DNA of 64,000 bases, taken from Piezodorus guildinii (Eukaryota > Arthropoda > Insecta > Hemiptera > Pentatomidae). The position numbers and the translations under genes are program-made. Positions 45,501-56,500 of this stretch are shown here, piece by piece; positions within the stretch are counted from its first letter, which is position 1, and each line of letters starts with the position of its first letter. The DNA lies in the NCBI GenBank assembly GCA_023052935.1, contig CM041298.1, forward strand, positions 124,001 to 188,000. Reading direction: 5' to 3'. The notes beneath the pieces were generated by a model. It ran no database searches and was not told the DNA's origin. It saw nothing but the letters and a program-made list of their open reading frames with translations.

Positions 45501-46255
45501 TCTTTATCCATTTTCTTAAAATTTCTTCTAGCGTAAAATTTCCTTCGGTCAATGATAGCATCACTCAATTCTATTATGATTTGAAAATGGTCACTGCCAA
45601 GGTTTTCGGAAGATACGATCCATGATAATTTATGACCTATATCAGGTGTTGAGAAGGTGAGGTCTAGTATAGATGGTTTTACTCTTGGTGTGGTGATTCT
45701 CGTCGAAACGTCAGGTTCGTTCAATAGTAGGAAGGAAGACTGTAGCAATTCATGAATCAGAACATCTCCTCTTTGTGAATCCGTTTCATTAACCCCAAAG
45801 TATGACGAGTGAGCATTAAAATCTCCTCCAATGATAATGCCGCATTCCGGAAAACTTTCAGAAATAGAGAATAAATTTTTAAAATTTGAGGAACTAGGCT
45901 TGCTGCTAGGAGAGATATAAACCGAAATTAAAATTAATTGTGGTTTTATATTCGTAATTTTAATGCCTAGCGCTTCGATTGGACCGATATTTCGAAGTTC
46001 AACTTTTTCAAATTTAAAATTACTGTGAAGAAATATTCCAACGCCACCATATCGATCTCTCCTATTTTTTTGTAATATATAATAATTTTTGGCCTTATAT
46101 TCTCTATTTCGATTAAACCAGGTTTCTTGAAGTAAAGCTACATGTACTTTGTGAACGTTTAATTGGTTAATGAGTTCTTGAAATTTATTATTTACGCTAC
46201 GACAATTATGTTGTAAGATTTTAAGATTAAAACAATGTAAATTATTTAGATCCAT
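42572..46255 (-). CDS. LINE ORF2: endonuclease, reverse transcriptase, RNase H
   Basis: 1227 residues, no internal stop. Residues 10-230: APE-like endonuclease (LKILQHNCRSVNNKF, LQETWF, GGDFNAHS, SDHFQ). Residues about 430-760: reverse transcriptase (GTAPGVDEINYTMIQ, SYRPIALIPCLAKVF, NGLPQGDVLSPILFNLY, catalytic FADDFLIF at about 660). Residues about 950-1085: RNase H (HIFTDASKS, ILSAELYAI, TDSASS, WIPSHIGLSGNEAADRAA). C-terminus: CLTCKVPEDPRHILFQC, a C-x2-C-x8-H-x4-C zinc-binding motif. It nicks target DNA and copies its own RNA there. All catalytic blocks I can identify are present, so it may be active. It starts 132 bases after the ORF1 stop. Confidence 0.95.
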   Translation of the reverse strand: MDLNNLHCFNLKILQHNCRSVNNKFQELINQLNVHKVHVALLQETWFNRNREYKAKNYYILQKNRRDRYGGVGIFLHSNFKFEKVELRNIGPIEALGIKITNIKPQLILISVYISPSSKPSSSNFKNLFSISESFPECGIIIGGDFNAHSSYFGVNETDSQRGDVLIHELLQSSFLLLNEPDVSTRITTPRVKPSILDLTFSTPDIGHKLSWIVSSENLGSDHFQIIIELSDAIIDRRKFYARRNFKKMDKDLYIATLNQLWGNNREKNLSVTSICNLLNQAGESAIPRTKNLYKPNFHPKSWWNNALSIANNEKLRAIKDYKHNMTVENYNLMRKKINKMKTLIKKAKKESWKKYVETINPHHISNMWNKVTALKGKSAKKENVVSSKLETAVMFLQQFCNIFEPRHRVSFEQPISCSNNDPLTMPLQLTELEAVLKGKKGTAPGVDEINYTMIQLLPPLWKDQLIKTLNQVWYKSQVPNEWRIIQIVPISKPGKDPSLISSYRPIALIPCLAKVFNLIVKHRLEWFLEQKEILSPYCFGFRKNRSTTDSIWYLTNNIYKAFNQKKILLAVTIDVERAYDNVKPAILIDKLKEHGVTSLITNWISSYLSVRTYLIQTDEGPVTFDSYNGLPQGDVLSPILFNLYTEHITNNPPDDCEIIQFADDFLIFAIVETPEKGIQLLKSAYESLMEGFKKIGLEINPRKSKLIPFTRKRKFDLTSFNIITPNYNLVAQEQIKFLGMTFDRKLHFKTHLTNIKNQAQKNVDLLKLLAGVYWGSHPHNMLMLYKSIVRSIFDYCCLIYNETKSPLIKKLNTVQNCAIKICIGAFKTTPLNALLNEAGEMPLPLRRAWLTKKYIIKSFSDQRHPVRKAITSNNIYCPHMKSLITEMQHLLQATKTAKRPLDCNTPLPIKMLQINSNPKLPTTHGRKSSYNPTVLKQLALNTIVHDYPNHVHIFTDASKSSHQTAIAVIDTVKDYTISVALPSKFSILSAELYAILKAVCYSQREYSNTNIVIFTDSASSCKLLENVYKNKLTTYIALDIIRNIQTGSNSYSFQWIPSHIGLSGNEAADRAAGEKQITIENAKVPLQDLLKCLQKEAVQEWQEKYDWESQFKGKDYYQTQPTISLIPWFSNNRQLDRKEISQLVRLRTNHGCTKKFLSLMKIEKDGNCLTCKVPEDPRHILFQCKKYRKQREVVVPPETEAMFLHKLDKEKFMIIKKFFINAQCKI

Positions 46256-46387
46256 TGAATAGAAAAATGAGATTAATAATAGAAAGTAAATATAAATATA
46301 ATATAAATACTAGAAAGATAATAGAAAGTAAATATAAAAATAATATAATATAATAGAAAGATAAATTCCAAAAAGTATTGTATCAGA

Positions 46388-47659
46388 TTAATCCGTGGCC
46401 ATGTTATTATTTTCAGGTTTATTGTTTATAGTAATATTGGAAATGATTTCTTGGTTTTCATGAACGAAATTGTAAAAAGTTTGACCAATGATATTCACCG
46501 TATCTTTTTCATTATCTATTGACTTAATTTTGTTAATAAGCGCATTTAACATATTCACATATTTAGAGTCGCTTGTCGATTTGTGAGGATTTTCATGTAT
46601 GTAAGCTTTTTTAGTTTGATTATTCTCGTGTTGTAAGTCCGTAGAGTGAAATGTGTCGTTTGTAAATTCGGTTTTTCGTTTTTTCTCATTGTGCGTTTGT
46701 GGCCTGGCTTGATGGAACTTTTTCCTGGGATTTCTATAATTCAAGATATTGAATTCGTTTGTATTATCATCGATTTCAGGAAAATCTAAAAGAGAAAATC
46801 GATTGTTTGTATAAGTAGGGAAGAGTTCAGAGGCCTGTTTATAGCTTAATGGTTTTTCCGCCATTATTTGTTTAATTTTTTCTTGCCTTTTCTTTTCTGA
46901 ACAATTTATGTCATTTGTTTTATGGGATAATTTACAATGAACACATTTTATTTGGTTGGTGCAGTCACTATTAGTGTGCTCGTAATCGCCACAATTTTGA
47001 CACCTTTGTTTACCTCGGCATTTTTCCTTGAGGTGTCCATAACGGAGACACTTTTCACAGAATCTCGGTTTAGAAATATAAGGCACGACTTTTCGAAGAG
47101 CTAAATATAAAGCAACGCTGTCAGGAAGTTTCTGGGAGTGAAAAGTAATTTGAATGGTTCCGGTTGGCATCTTATTTATTTCCCCGGAATCATTTTTTAT
47201 AGTTCTATTAAATCGTCTAACCTTTAAAACTTTTTCATTCGAATTAAGATTTTTTAAAATTTCATCTTCGGTTATAGAAGTGTGAACATCTCTTATTATT
47301 CCGAACTTTAATACGTATTGTAAAGGTATAAATGCTTTGAGGTTATTGCTAGTGATAAAAGGATTTTCTAGGAACCGGTTGGCGATGTCATACGTTCGAA
47401 AGTCGATTTCAATTTGATTTTTGTTTTTTCTTTTGACACTGTTTACCTGAGTGTTACTTAAGCCTAAGAATTTCCCTAATTTCATATCATGGAAAAAAAT
47501 TGGATTAGTGTCGTCTTTTTTTTCAACAATCACTATGTATGGTCCTTTGAAATAATGTAAATATTTTATATTTTGAAAAATTAAAGAGTTATTATGATTA
47601 AATTCGTTGGTAGCTGTAATAGGAGGTGGTTTGTCCCCCCCATCACTATCGGGCCCCAT
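46388..47659 (-). CDS. LINE ORF1: Gag-like nucleic-acid-binding protein
   Basis: 423 residues, intact. Around residues 200-255 there are three zinc knuckles: CEKCLRYGHLKEKC and CQNCGDYEHTNSDC (both C-x2-C-x4-H-x4-C) and a variant CVHCKLSHKTNDINC. Upstream lies an RRM-like region (IEIDFRTYDIANRFL, then GTIQITFHS). The product is expected to bind the element RNA and chaperone it. The acidic, Asn-rich C-terminus has no recognised domain. Confidence 0.9.
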   Translation of the reverse strand: MGPDSDGGDKPPPITATNEFNHNNSLIFQNIKYLHYFKGPYIVIVEKKDDTNPIFFHDMKLGKFLGLSNTQVNSVKRKNKNQIEIDFRTYDIANRFLENPFITSNNLKAFIPLQYVLKFGIIRDVHTSITEDEILKNLNSNEKVLKVRRFNRTIKNDSGEINKMPTGTIQITFHSQKLPDSVALYLALRKVVPYISKPRFCEKCLRYGHLKEKCRGKQRCQNCGDYEHTNSDCTNQIKCVHCKLSHKTNDINCSEKKRQEKIKQIMAEKPLSYKQASELFPTYTNNRFSLLDFPEIDDNTNEFNILNYRNPRKKFHQARPQTHNEKKRKTEFTNDTFHSTDLQHENNQTKKAYIHENPHKSTSDSKYVNMLNALINKIKSIDNEKDTVNIIGQTFYNFVHENQEIISNITINNKPENNNMATD

Positions 47660-48580
47660 AGTGGGACCTTACTACTGGTTATTGTCAATTATTCAACTTA
47701 TCGAATAATTTCCGTTTAATTAAGTAATATATAATCAAACAGAGCCAATATGTGGAGTGAAATTTTTAGTTAGTAACAAAGAAAAGTAAAAGTAAATATA
47801 AAGTAAGGTTCTTATCTGACAAAGTACTGCTAATCCCTCGGAGCGGAGCTGTCCTCTCTCTAGGATTACTCAGAGCAAACTGTGAAATTTCATATTTAAA
47901 ACAAATATACGTCCGAAACGCCGCAAAACCTTTTTTATCAAAATCAGCTTACCAGAAGAGCCACTTTATACCATGCATTTTGCACCTATTTACGATTTTC
48001 TAGTTAACGGCTCTAACGATTTTGATTAAACTCGCTGTAACGATGTAAACATTTAATGGGCTTTAATATCATATAGGTTTCATTCTGATTGAAATAGTCT
48101 GATGGGGCTTAAATGCCAATATTTTAAATTTTCTTCCTCTAAACTACCTTTTATTAAGTAGAGTCTTTAAAAATAACGATATCATCTTGTTACCATTGAT
48201 AAAAAACAGGTAAAAATATAAGTAGAACGAATTCGATATCCAACTAAAGAAAAAAACTGAAAGAAAAGATATTTTTTTAATGCAATTTTTTTATTTTGAA
48301 CATAAGAACAGTAATATAGAGGTATAATATACGGTTGGAAAGAGAAAGATTTTAGAAAAAATATCTGATACACAAGGTTGTAAAAGTTAATAGTGATGAA
48401 AAGTCTATAAAACTAACTGATTATTTAAGATAATAATATAATTTTTTTTTAATAAAACACGTTTCTATAGAAATTCAATTTAGTAGTTTCACATATTTTT
48501 AGCTCTAACTGTATTTGAAAATTCTTTAATCGATTTCAAAAACGGAGGTGTTCTACAGTTGTGTGTTGCCCTCATCAGAT

Positions 48581-49199
48581 TTTTTTTATGTATGGTAAGT
48601 ATAGTCCAAAACGATAAGTTATATATGAAACTCAAATTTAATTATTTAAAATTGACATATGAATGGTAAGTTGTAAAATTGCTCATAATACAAATTTCTT
48701 CAAATTTACGCTCTTAATATTTCCTCAAAAATTGCAAAACAAAATAAAATTACTACTTTATATGTATATACTTCAGTTAACTAAATCTTCATTTTTCTCA
48801 ATTTTAAGATACAAGAAATATTATAGATGTTTATTATACCATTAAAATGGTAAAGGTTTTGGAATAATTGATAAGTAACTAATAAAGTCGTTAAAGGTAA
48901 TGGAGTGTGACTAAGGACTCATAACTAAGGTGACTGAAATTTGGTCATAAAAGGAAACGTGATTTCCATAAGGTTCTACTCATTTGTACTCAAATAATTT
49001 AGTTTTATCGAAATCTCCTATTCGATTTCATCATTGTTGGCTATAAGGGGGAGAGTGTGGAGGATTAATGCTGAATTAAAAGTCCTTCAGCACCGGCACT
49101 CGTAATTATTTTATTCTAAGTTTCTATTCATCTAGTTGCTGAGCAGCGCTCTCGAACCCACTGGGTCACCCCACCCCAACGATTCTGTTTCATCTAAGG
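48581..49199. other. Intergenic DNA between repeat D and hAT
   Basis: No supported gene. Bases 49192-49199 are the left target duplication of the hAT element. Confidence 0.35.
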
Positions 49200-49556
49200 C
49201 AGTAGTTTCCAACCAAATTATTTAGCGGCCCTCCCTCATTCAATTGCAAGGACCCCCTAAATTCTAAAAACCATAAATATATACTAGGCGTTGCAGGCTG
49301 AAGGTGGAATTCCGCAAAACTACTTAGCGTTTACGTCTCATTTTAACTTCTAAATGCAGAAGAGAGGTAGTTTCACATTAGAGACAAGCCAAAACTCAGA
49401 AGCTGAGCTTCAGGATTAAAGACGGTAGAATCAGAATGTCGTTGCACCAGCATTTAGTTTACTCCAATCCGCAAAAGATTGAATTGCTAAAGATTAATTT
49501 ATTAATAATTGCTCAACGACATCAGGGATCCGCGGACCACTAGTTATGGACCACTG
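49200..49556. mobile_element. Non-autonomous hAT element (357 bp)
   Basis: The ends are imperfect inverted repeats of hAT type (CAGTAGTTTCCAACC left; CAGTGGTCCATAACTAGTGG when the right end is reversed). An exact 8-bp duplication ATCTAAGG flanks it (49192-49199 and 49557-49564), the hallmark of hAT insertion. No transposase is encoded. Confidence 0.88.
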
Positions 49557-49694
49557 ATCTAAGGAACAATCAAGTCGTTTAAAAAATGTGATTCAGAAAT
49601 GCAATAATTTTTAAAATGTAGGCATTTAATTTCGCTATCCATTAAATCGTACTAAAAGTTTTCATTCCATTACGAAAAAATTATGTTATCAACA

Positions 49695-49733
49695 CACATA
49701 TATATATATATATATATATATCAACATACATAC

Positions 49734-49811
<78 letters not shown>
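49695..49811. repeat. (TA)n microsatellite
   Basis: Long alternating AT tract with one interruption (CAACATACATACATATAAA) at about 49722-49740. Confidence 0.95.
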
Positions 49812-49817
<6 letters not shown>

Positions 49818-50520
49818 GCGTAAAGAATAAAATAAATCGGTTTAATAATAACTTCATGAGAGAGTTTAGGGCTTCCTGTAAACTTTCATTGGATGGATAG
49901 TCACGTCAGGCGATTTATGATGACTGCATTCACTCTTTTTCGTTCAGTTCGATTATATTGAACTATTGGGTCTGTTCTCTCCTTCCTTAGATATAAGGCA
50001 GGATATTTGCCTTCGTTTTTGTTTTCCAAAACGAGTCTCCGAGCCGAAAACAGGAAAAAATTGTACTACATGTCCTGCCATAACTCTAAAATAATAATCC
50101 ACCAGAGAACACAACCATTATGTCAAGAAGAATATTTACTTTCGTACTGTTGAATTGAGAAATCCTCATCTAAATTTTTCCATCTTTTTGATAGAATTTT
50201 AGCAATGAAGTTAGTAGTCTGAGGAGGTTATACTGCGTCGAATTTTAATTGTGAATTATCCATCTTATTAAGATGTGTGTATTTAATAAGTACTTAATGT
50301 ATTTCATATATGAAATCTTTTTTTTTTTTTTTGTTCCATGGAACGATAATCATTTCATTCATGGAGATAACTACTCTCGAACGAATGACTCGTTACCGAT
50401 TTAAGGTTACGTTGTGGCAGTGCAGTTGAAAGCTCATAATCACAGCTTTTGACTGTTCTCTGATTAGGGCTTAAAGTTGTTTTATTATTAAAATCATATT
50501 GATATTTATTTAAATTGAAA

Positions 50521-53500
50521 ATGACGTCTTTAAGGGACAAACAGATAGGTTCGTTTTCATGTTTAAATTATTCTACAATAGCTATTATATCATTAAATTA
50601 AGTTTTAATTACTAACTATTTTGACTTGTCACTATGTTGATTGTTCTCTGTCTTTAATCACTGTGATAAATAGATTACTTCCTTTATTTTGAACATTTCA
50701 TGGCTGGTCTATTTAATTTTTAATCTAATCCTTACATAACATATTTTAGGTAAACATAAGAATTTAACTGGTATAAACTTTCAGATGTGTCGTGGCTTTG
50801 TAATATGTATTTAGCCTCGTTAATTACAAATTCAAGGTTATATTAATAAATCTAGATGTATGGATTAGTTATTTCTTAGCATTTTAATTAGGGAATCTGT
50901 TAGTCAAATATAGAATTAATAAGAATATTATTTCAATTTGAATGAATGGTATTAATACATAGGAGTAGTGAATAAATACTGCTTTTATTCTTCCTTTATT
51001 TTTCACCTTAATTAACACGATCTGTGAAATATAGGGTCAATTGACCTCCTGTCTCACTTTCTTCTAGTGCTGAGCGTGTAAGAGGTAAAATTTTCAAAAC
51101 ACTCAAACTTTTTTCAGCTTTGGACCTTTCCAAGAGTTGAAACCAATAATTGTCTATATGCTTCGAACTTCAATAATCTGGCATATTCTGATAAAAAATA
51201 GAACCAGGACGAAAAATGGGGTTATTCTTCTGGAAAAATGATGGCAAATGTTGAGTCACTTGATGATTAGAGAAAGGAGCCTCTTATTTATTTATTTTTT
51301 TTCTAAAATATACGAAAAAGATTATGTTTGGGGGACGAGGGAGAACGAACCTCACAAAAAATCAAAGTCATTTCCCGTTTCTAAAATATCATAAAATTTA
51401 ATTTTATGAAGTGAAAAAATCTTTTAATTAAAAAAAAAAAATGTATTTATGAGTACAATAACTTCCATGAGGTTATTAAACTTTTGAATGAATTAATTAA
51501 TGTCCTGCTGCCGTGATATACTCTCCTCAACCTATGGAGTAGAAAAACAAATGATTTAGCCTAAATTAATCAATTTTCAGGACGCTGAATACATTTAAAC
51601 TAAGGATAAAATGCAGGGCAGATTGACCCCTGATGCACTTGCAGATAGTTACGAATTCTTCCTACCGCACTAAATGTTTTATGCTTCGGGGATTTCCTTA
51701 TCCATCTCAAGATTTATCATATACCCCTTTTTATTAGTAGAAATAATCAGGAGTCAGTCGTGTGAAAAAATATTTTAATTTTGTCAACATTTTGGCTCAA
51801 ATTGTGAGCCATCATCAGAGCATCCCGAAGCAAAAAAAAAATTAACCTATAACATTATTTGCATAAACTTACTATATATACACTTATTATTATTATATAT
51901 TTGACGAAATTATTTATAGAATCACGACTTTGGAGGATTGTTTTAAAGCTTTTAGGCCTATACATTATATATTGTTAGCTAATTACAAACAACCCACTAA
52001 TCATTACCACAGCTCAGTAGCCTATAACTTTACAAAATTAGTACCATGCTAATTGTGAGGTGAGTTAGAATCATGTCTCCACTTTTACAAGTATAGAATT
52101 GTAATGGGTAATCACTCACAGTAACATTCTGAGTATGTGAGATCCTTTAGCCAACTCGTGCCACTCACAAAAATAGGCGTAAGGAGTGATGACCCTATTC
52201 TCTTATCATATTGGGAATCGCAGTGTGGAATCCTAGGAAACTATATCACACAGCCTAGGGCCTACATATCCTTTCATGCAAATTAAATTAATAAATAGAA
52301 AAACAAATCTTTTTTTTTTTTTTTTGGGGCGCGAAAAGGCCTTGAAGACCACGCGAATATCATGTTCAGGTTTGCTTCCTCGACTTCCTTCTCTTCCATA
52401 CTTCCCTCATGAGCTCCGCATGTTTGCGCTTTCTTTCCTCCGACCACGCATAATCCCTTTTTTGGCGTTCTTTGACCACGAAGTCCTTTATATTGTTCAG
52501 TGAACTTCTGTAGGTCTCTCTATCCCCACAGTCTGAATCCTTCAGTCCTGCTGAATCCATGTCGACCCTGATCTGCTTGAAAAAACCAGTCGTGTTCTTG
52601 CGCTGGTGGAATCGTCGGAAGATTTCCCGGTTTAACCTTTCAGGGCTCATCCTCATCATTTGCCCATAGAATTTGAGCCTTCTTACCCTGATGTCGATCC
52701 ACAAATCAACTCTTTATATAATGAGTTGTCTCAACACAAACAAATCTTTATATAATGAAATATTTTCAGTGGTCATTAGATAAGTAATTATAATAACTCC
52801 GTAAACTGTCTATGTAAGGGATGGAGGGTGGTTTACAGATGGAAAGAAAGATTTTCTGAATAACTAAGGATTTATTGATATCTTATCAGATATAATACAA
52901 TGATGTAATAACAAATATAATGATACATTTATTATTATTATTTTTTTATTATTATATGTCACTTTATGCTACTATGGCTAATCGGACGATGCTACAGTGG
53001 GAGTCCTAAATTTTGCCTATCCAGGTTTTATTAGGATAGGGATCTTTAACGAGTACCTGACATCACACAGGCTCGGGACCACCTTTTAACATCTCCTCCG
53101 ATGGACTGCATAACTAAGGATTTTTTACTCCCATTAAAAAATCCTAGGACCACCTGCGGGTTTGAACCCGTGATCTTTGGCATGGGAGGCTGTTATGCTA
53201 ACCACCCAGCCACTAGTGATCCCTTATAATGATACATCTTAGTAATAAAGATTACTGAATAGGTTTATAAGATTAATCCAGACAGTCACACTTCTCTCAC
53301 TGGTAATCTGGTCTTGGCATCTTTTTATTCCAGTCCTTTTGAACCAGAAAACCCTCCTATATCTTCGACCTTCTTACTCCCCGCTCTTCCGTGCACACCC
53401 TAATTACAAGATCCCTACCATCTTATAGAAAAGCATCCTATGAAAAGCCCTTTATCATCCATACTACCATACTTTGGAACTCTTTACCCATCACCCTCTG

Positions 53501-56500
53501 AAAAGTGTCATCCCTAACCACATTCAAACACCAATTATTCAACCACTTCCTCAAAAATCAGTCTTCCGCACATATGTGATAAATCTAGACTTTGATAATA
53601 CTTAACCAAACTCATTTGATGTTATCTGTTTTTTTAAATTATATTTGATTCATTAACCTTTTATAATTTAATTGACTAAATAATCAGATATCAAATGAAG
53701 CCAGACAAATTAGACTTTTTCTGTTCACTGTATTATTAGAGAATGAAATGTCCCAGAATAAAAATTATTTTTCATTTTGTATACCCTATTTTAATATTTT
53801 AAGTTCATGATCTTTTATTCTATCTTGCTTTATTCACTTCACCAATCAATGTTATGAAGTTCCTTTCCTATCATCAGGATTTGCTTCAATATAATTTAAA
53901 AAAATTATTCCAGGGTATATTATCAGTCGACCTTACACTTCAATATGTAATCGATATTTTTCTATTTTTGTTTTAGGAGCTCTGAGGCAGATGTTGAATT
54001 TAAACCAACCAGAATCCAAAGGAATAGCGACTGAACCGGTTTGGAAAATATTGATTTACGATCGCTGCGGGCAAGATATCATTTCTCCTTTGATATCGGT
54101 CAAAGAACTCAGAGAAATGGGGGTAACTCTTCATGTGTATGTGTTTTAAATAATTGTTTGTGATATTTTTTATTTTAGGAACGCCAGTTATTTTTGAATA
54201 GGAAAAGTATCTGTTATAGAAAATAATCAGTTATATTAGAATCAATGTTGTTATTCTTCTGTTATATAAACAGATGTTTACAGATTGTATTTAAAAAAAA
54301 AAAAAAAAAACTGTACCACCGCAACCCATGAAAGGTCTTGGGCTCAGTACATATAAAGATTTATACTGGTTCTAGACCAACAGCTGTGCAATGAGATGAT
54401 TAGGCCTTGATCACGCTCAGCCGCCAGGTTTTTCCTCAATTTGGGTTCCCAGTTTAAAGAGGCTGTGTCTGCCCTAGGAGGATCTCCATACCATAGAGTC
54501 GCCCCCCCTCTCCTCCCCATGACTGAATTAACAGGATATATAATATTATGCCATTGCCTGGATTTGGACCCAGGCCCCGGAGAACAGTAGACTAATGCTC
54601 TATCCACTAGATCACTCTGCTCCCTGGATTATATTAAAACTTTTTTACAAAAACAAACTTTAACTTAACACAAAACAATGTTGTTGTTTTTTTGTTTGTT
54701 GGATGATCAGTAAGTTTTATGGATTTTAGTATTCTTTCGAACAAGTCCTTCTCATATCTCCTAATAAAAATGCTTTTCTTTAATGACGATCTACAATTTT
54801 TAAACCGGGTTACGATAAATGCTTCAATATCTTGTTGGAAATTTCCCCTACTGTATCTATATTTGGGAACACTTTTTTTTGGAAAATATAAATTTACAAC
54901 ATGCCTTGCCTACATTTTCTGCTAATCCCTTTTCTTTGGAGTGCCATTAAAGTGCATTACTTCCAGCATATTTCATTTGTTACTGTTTCTGTTTATTCAT
55001 TGAACGTCACTTTATGCTGCTGTGGCTAGTTGGACAATGCTACTGTGGGGGTCCTAAATTTTAACTATCCAGGTTTAATTAGGATAGCGATCTTTAACGA
55101 GTAACTGACAGTGCACAGGCTCAGGACCACTTTTTTACACCCCTTCAGAAGTATGACATAACTAAGGATTTTTTAATGGAAGTAAAAAATCCCAGAACCA
55201 CTTGCCGGATTTTAATCTGTGACCTTGAGCATAGAAGGCTTTTCTGCTTGCCACCACACCATAGGTGACACCATTTCATTCGTTGTTAAGTTTATGATTC
55301 TACATTAGGATTCCCTAAATTTTGCAATCCAGGTTTAATTAGGATAGGGATCTTTAAAGAGTACCTGACATCGCACAGGCTCGGAACCACCTTTTAACGT
55401 CCCGGCCGAAGGGTGGCATAACTAAGGATTTTTTACTCCCATTAAAAAATCCTAGGACCACCTGCGGGTTTGAACCCGTGACCTTTGGCATATAGGGCTG
55501 TTATGCTAGCCACCCAGATACAAGTGATCCCGATGTCCTTAGTATAAATTATGTTTTCTTACAATAAGATATGATGTAGCATTTATTGACAATTAGAAAC
55601 AGTGTATTATCGCTGCACCACTCTGTCAATTGTTCTAACTCAAATTAAATTTTCTCAGTCTCTTTAATAATAGATATTACTTTTCTTTTATAGAAAACTT
55701 TTCCTGTTTAAAAATAACTTAAGTAAAAAAAGGACTATTTTTATTTTTAATAATTTCGCCTCTAATTATAGATTTTGATATGTTGTATTATGGTTTCGAC
55801 AGACAGCTACACTCCGATAGAGATCCCATTCCTGACGTTCCTGCCGTTTATTTTTGCCTTCCGACTGACGAAAACTTGGGGAGGATAAGTCAGGATTTGC
55901 AGAGGAATGTCTACGATATCTATCACTTGAACTTCATATCCCCTCTCTCGCGGCAAAGGCTGGAAGATCTTGCCTCGGCTGCGTTGCAAGCTAATTGTGT
56001 TTCCAATATTCACAAGGTCAGTCGATTTGTTTCTTAATATTTACTTCTCAGCATTTTTTAGATTGAAATTATTTATAAATTTTATTTATGTAGGTTTTCG
56101 ACCAATATCTTAACTTCATTTCCCTAGAAGAAGACATGTTTATACTTAGGCATCAAAGTAGCGATGATATATCATATTATGGTGAGTTTTTATTTAATTT
56201 TCATTTATTTGTTAAACTATTGGGTTGTGTCACATGAAATGTCCGTTTTCAAGGTAAAGGATTTTTATTAAAAATACGATATGAAAACAAGATAATTTTA
56301 TTCGAAGTATTTACCTTATTTTTCTACACATTTTTCCCAACGTGACACCAACTTTTTTATCCCTGAACTGAAAAACTCTGAGCTTTGAAGTGAAACAAAA
56401 TCTGAAAACGCACTTTTCACTTGATCATCATTTTCAAAAAGTTTTCCTTTGATGAAGTTGTCTAAATTCCTAAACAGGTGGTAATCTGTTGGAGACAAGT

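Larger units (their letters stand above)
42280..47884 (-). mobile_element. Full-length non-LTR retrotransposon, I-clade-like
   Basis: A 5.6-kb minus-strand element has two long open frames, a 5' leader of about 225 bases, a poly-A end (T run at 42277-42295 on the plus strand) and a 13-bp target duplication. The presence of an RNase H domain after RT, together with an APE-type endonuclease and a zinc-knuckle ORF1, places it with the I/LOA group rather than Jockey or CR1. Open frames and a clean duplication indicate recent insertion. Confidence 0.92.
42083..48580 (-). repeat. Repeat D split by a full-length LINE
   Basis: The palindromic end is at 42083-42279 (TACTTTCACTTAGCTATATATG) and the rest at 47885-48580, ending in the reverse of ATCTGATGAGGGCAACACAC. 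The pieces join exactly at a 13-bp duplication (AAATTTCATATTT, 42267-42279 and 47885-47897). Confidence 0.85.
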
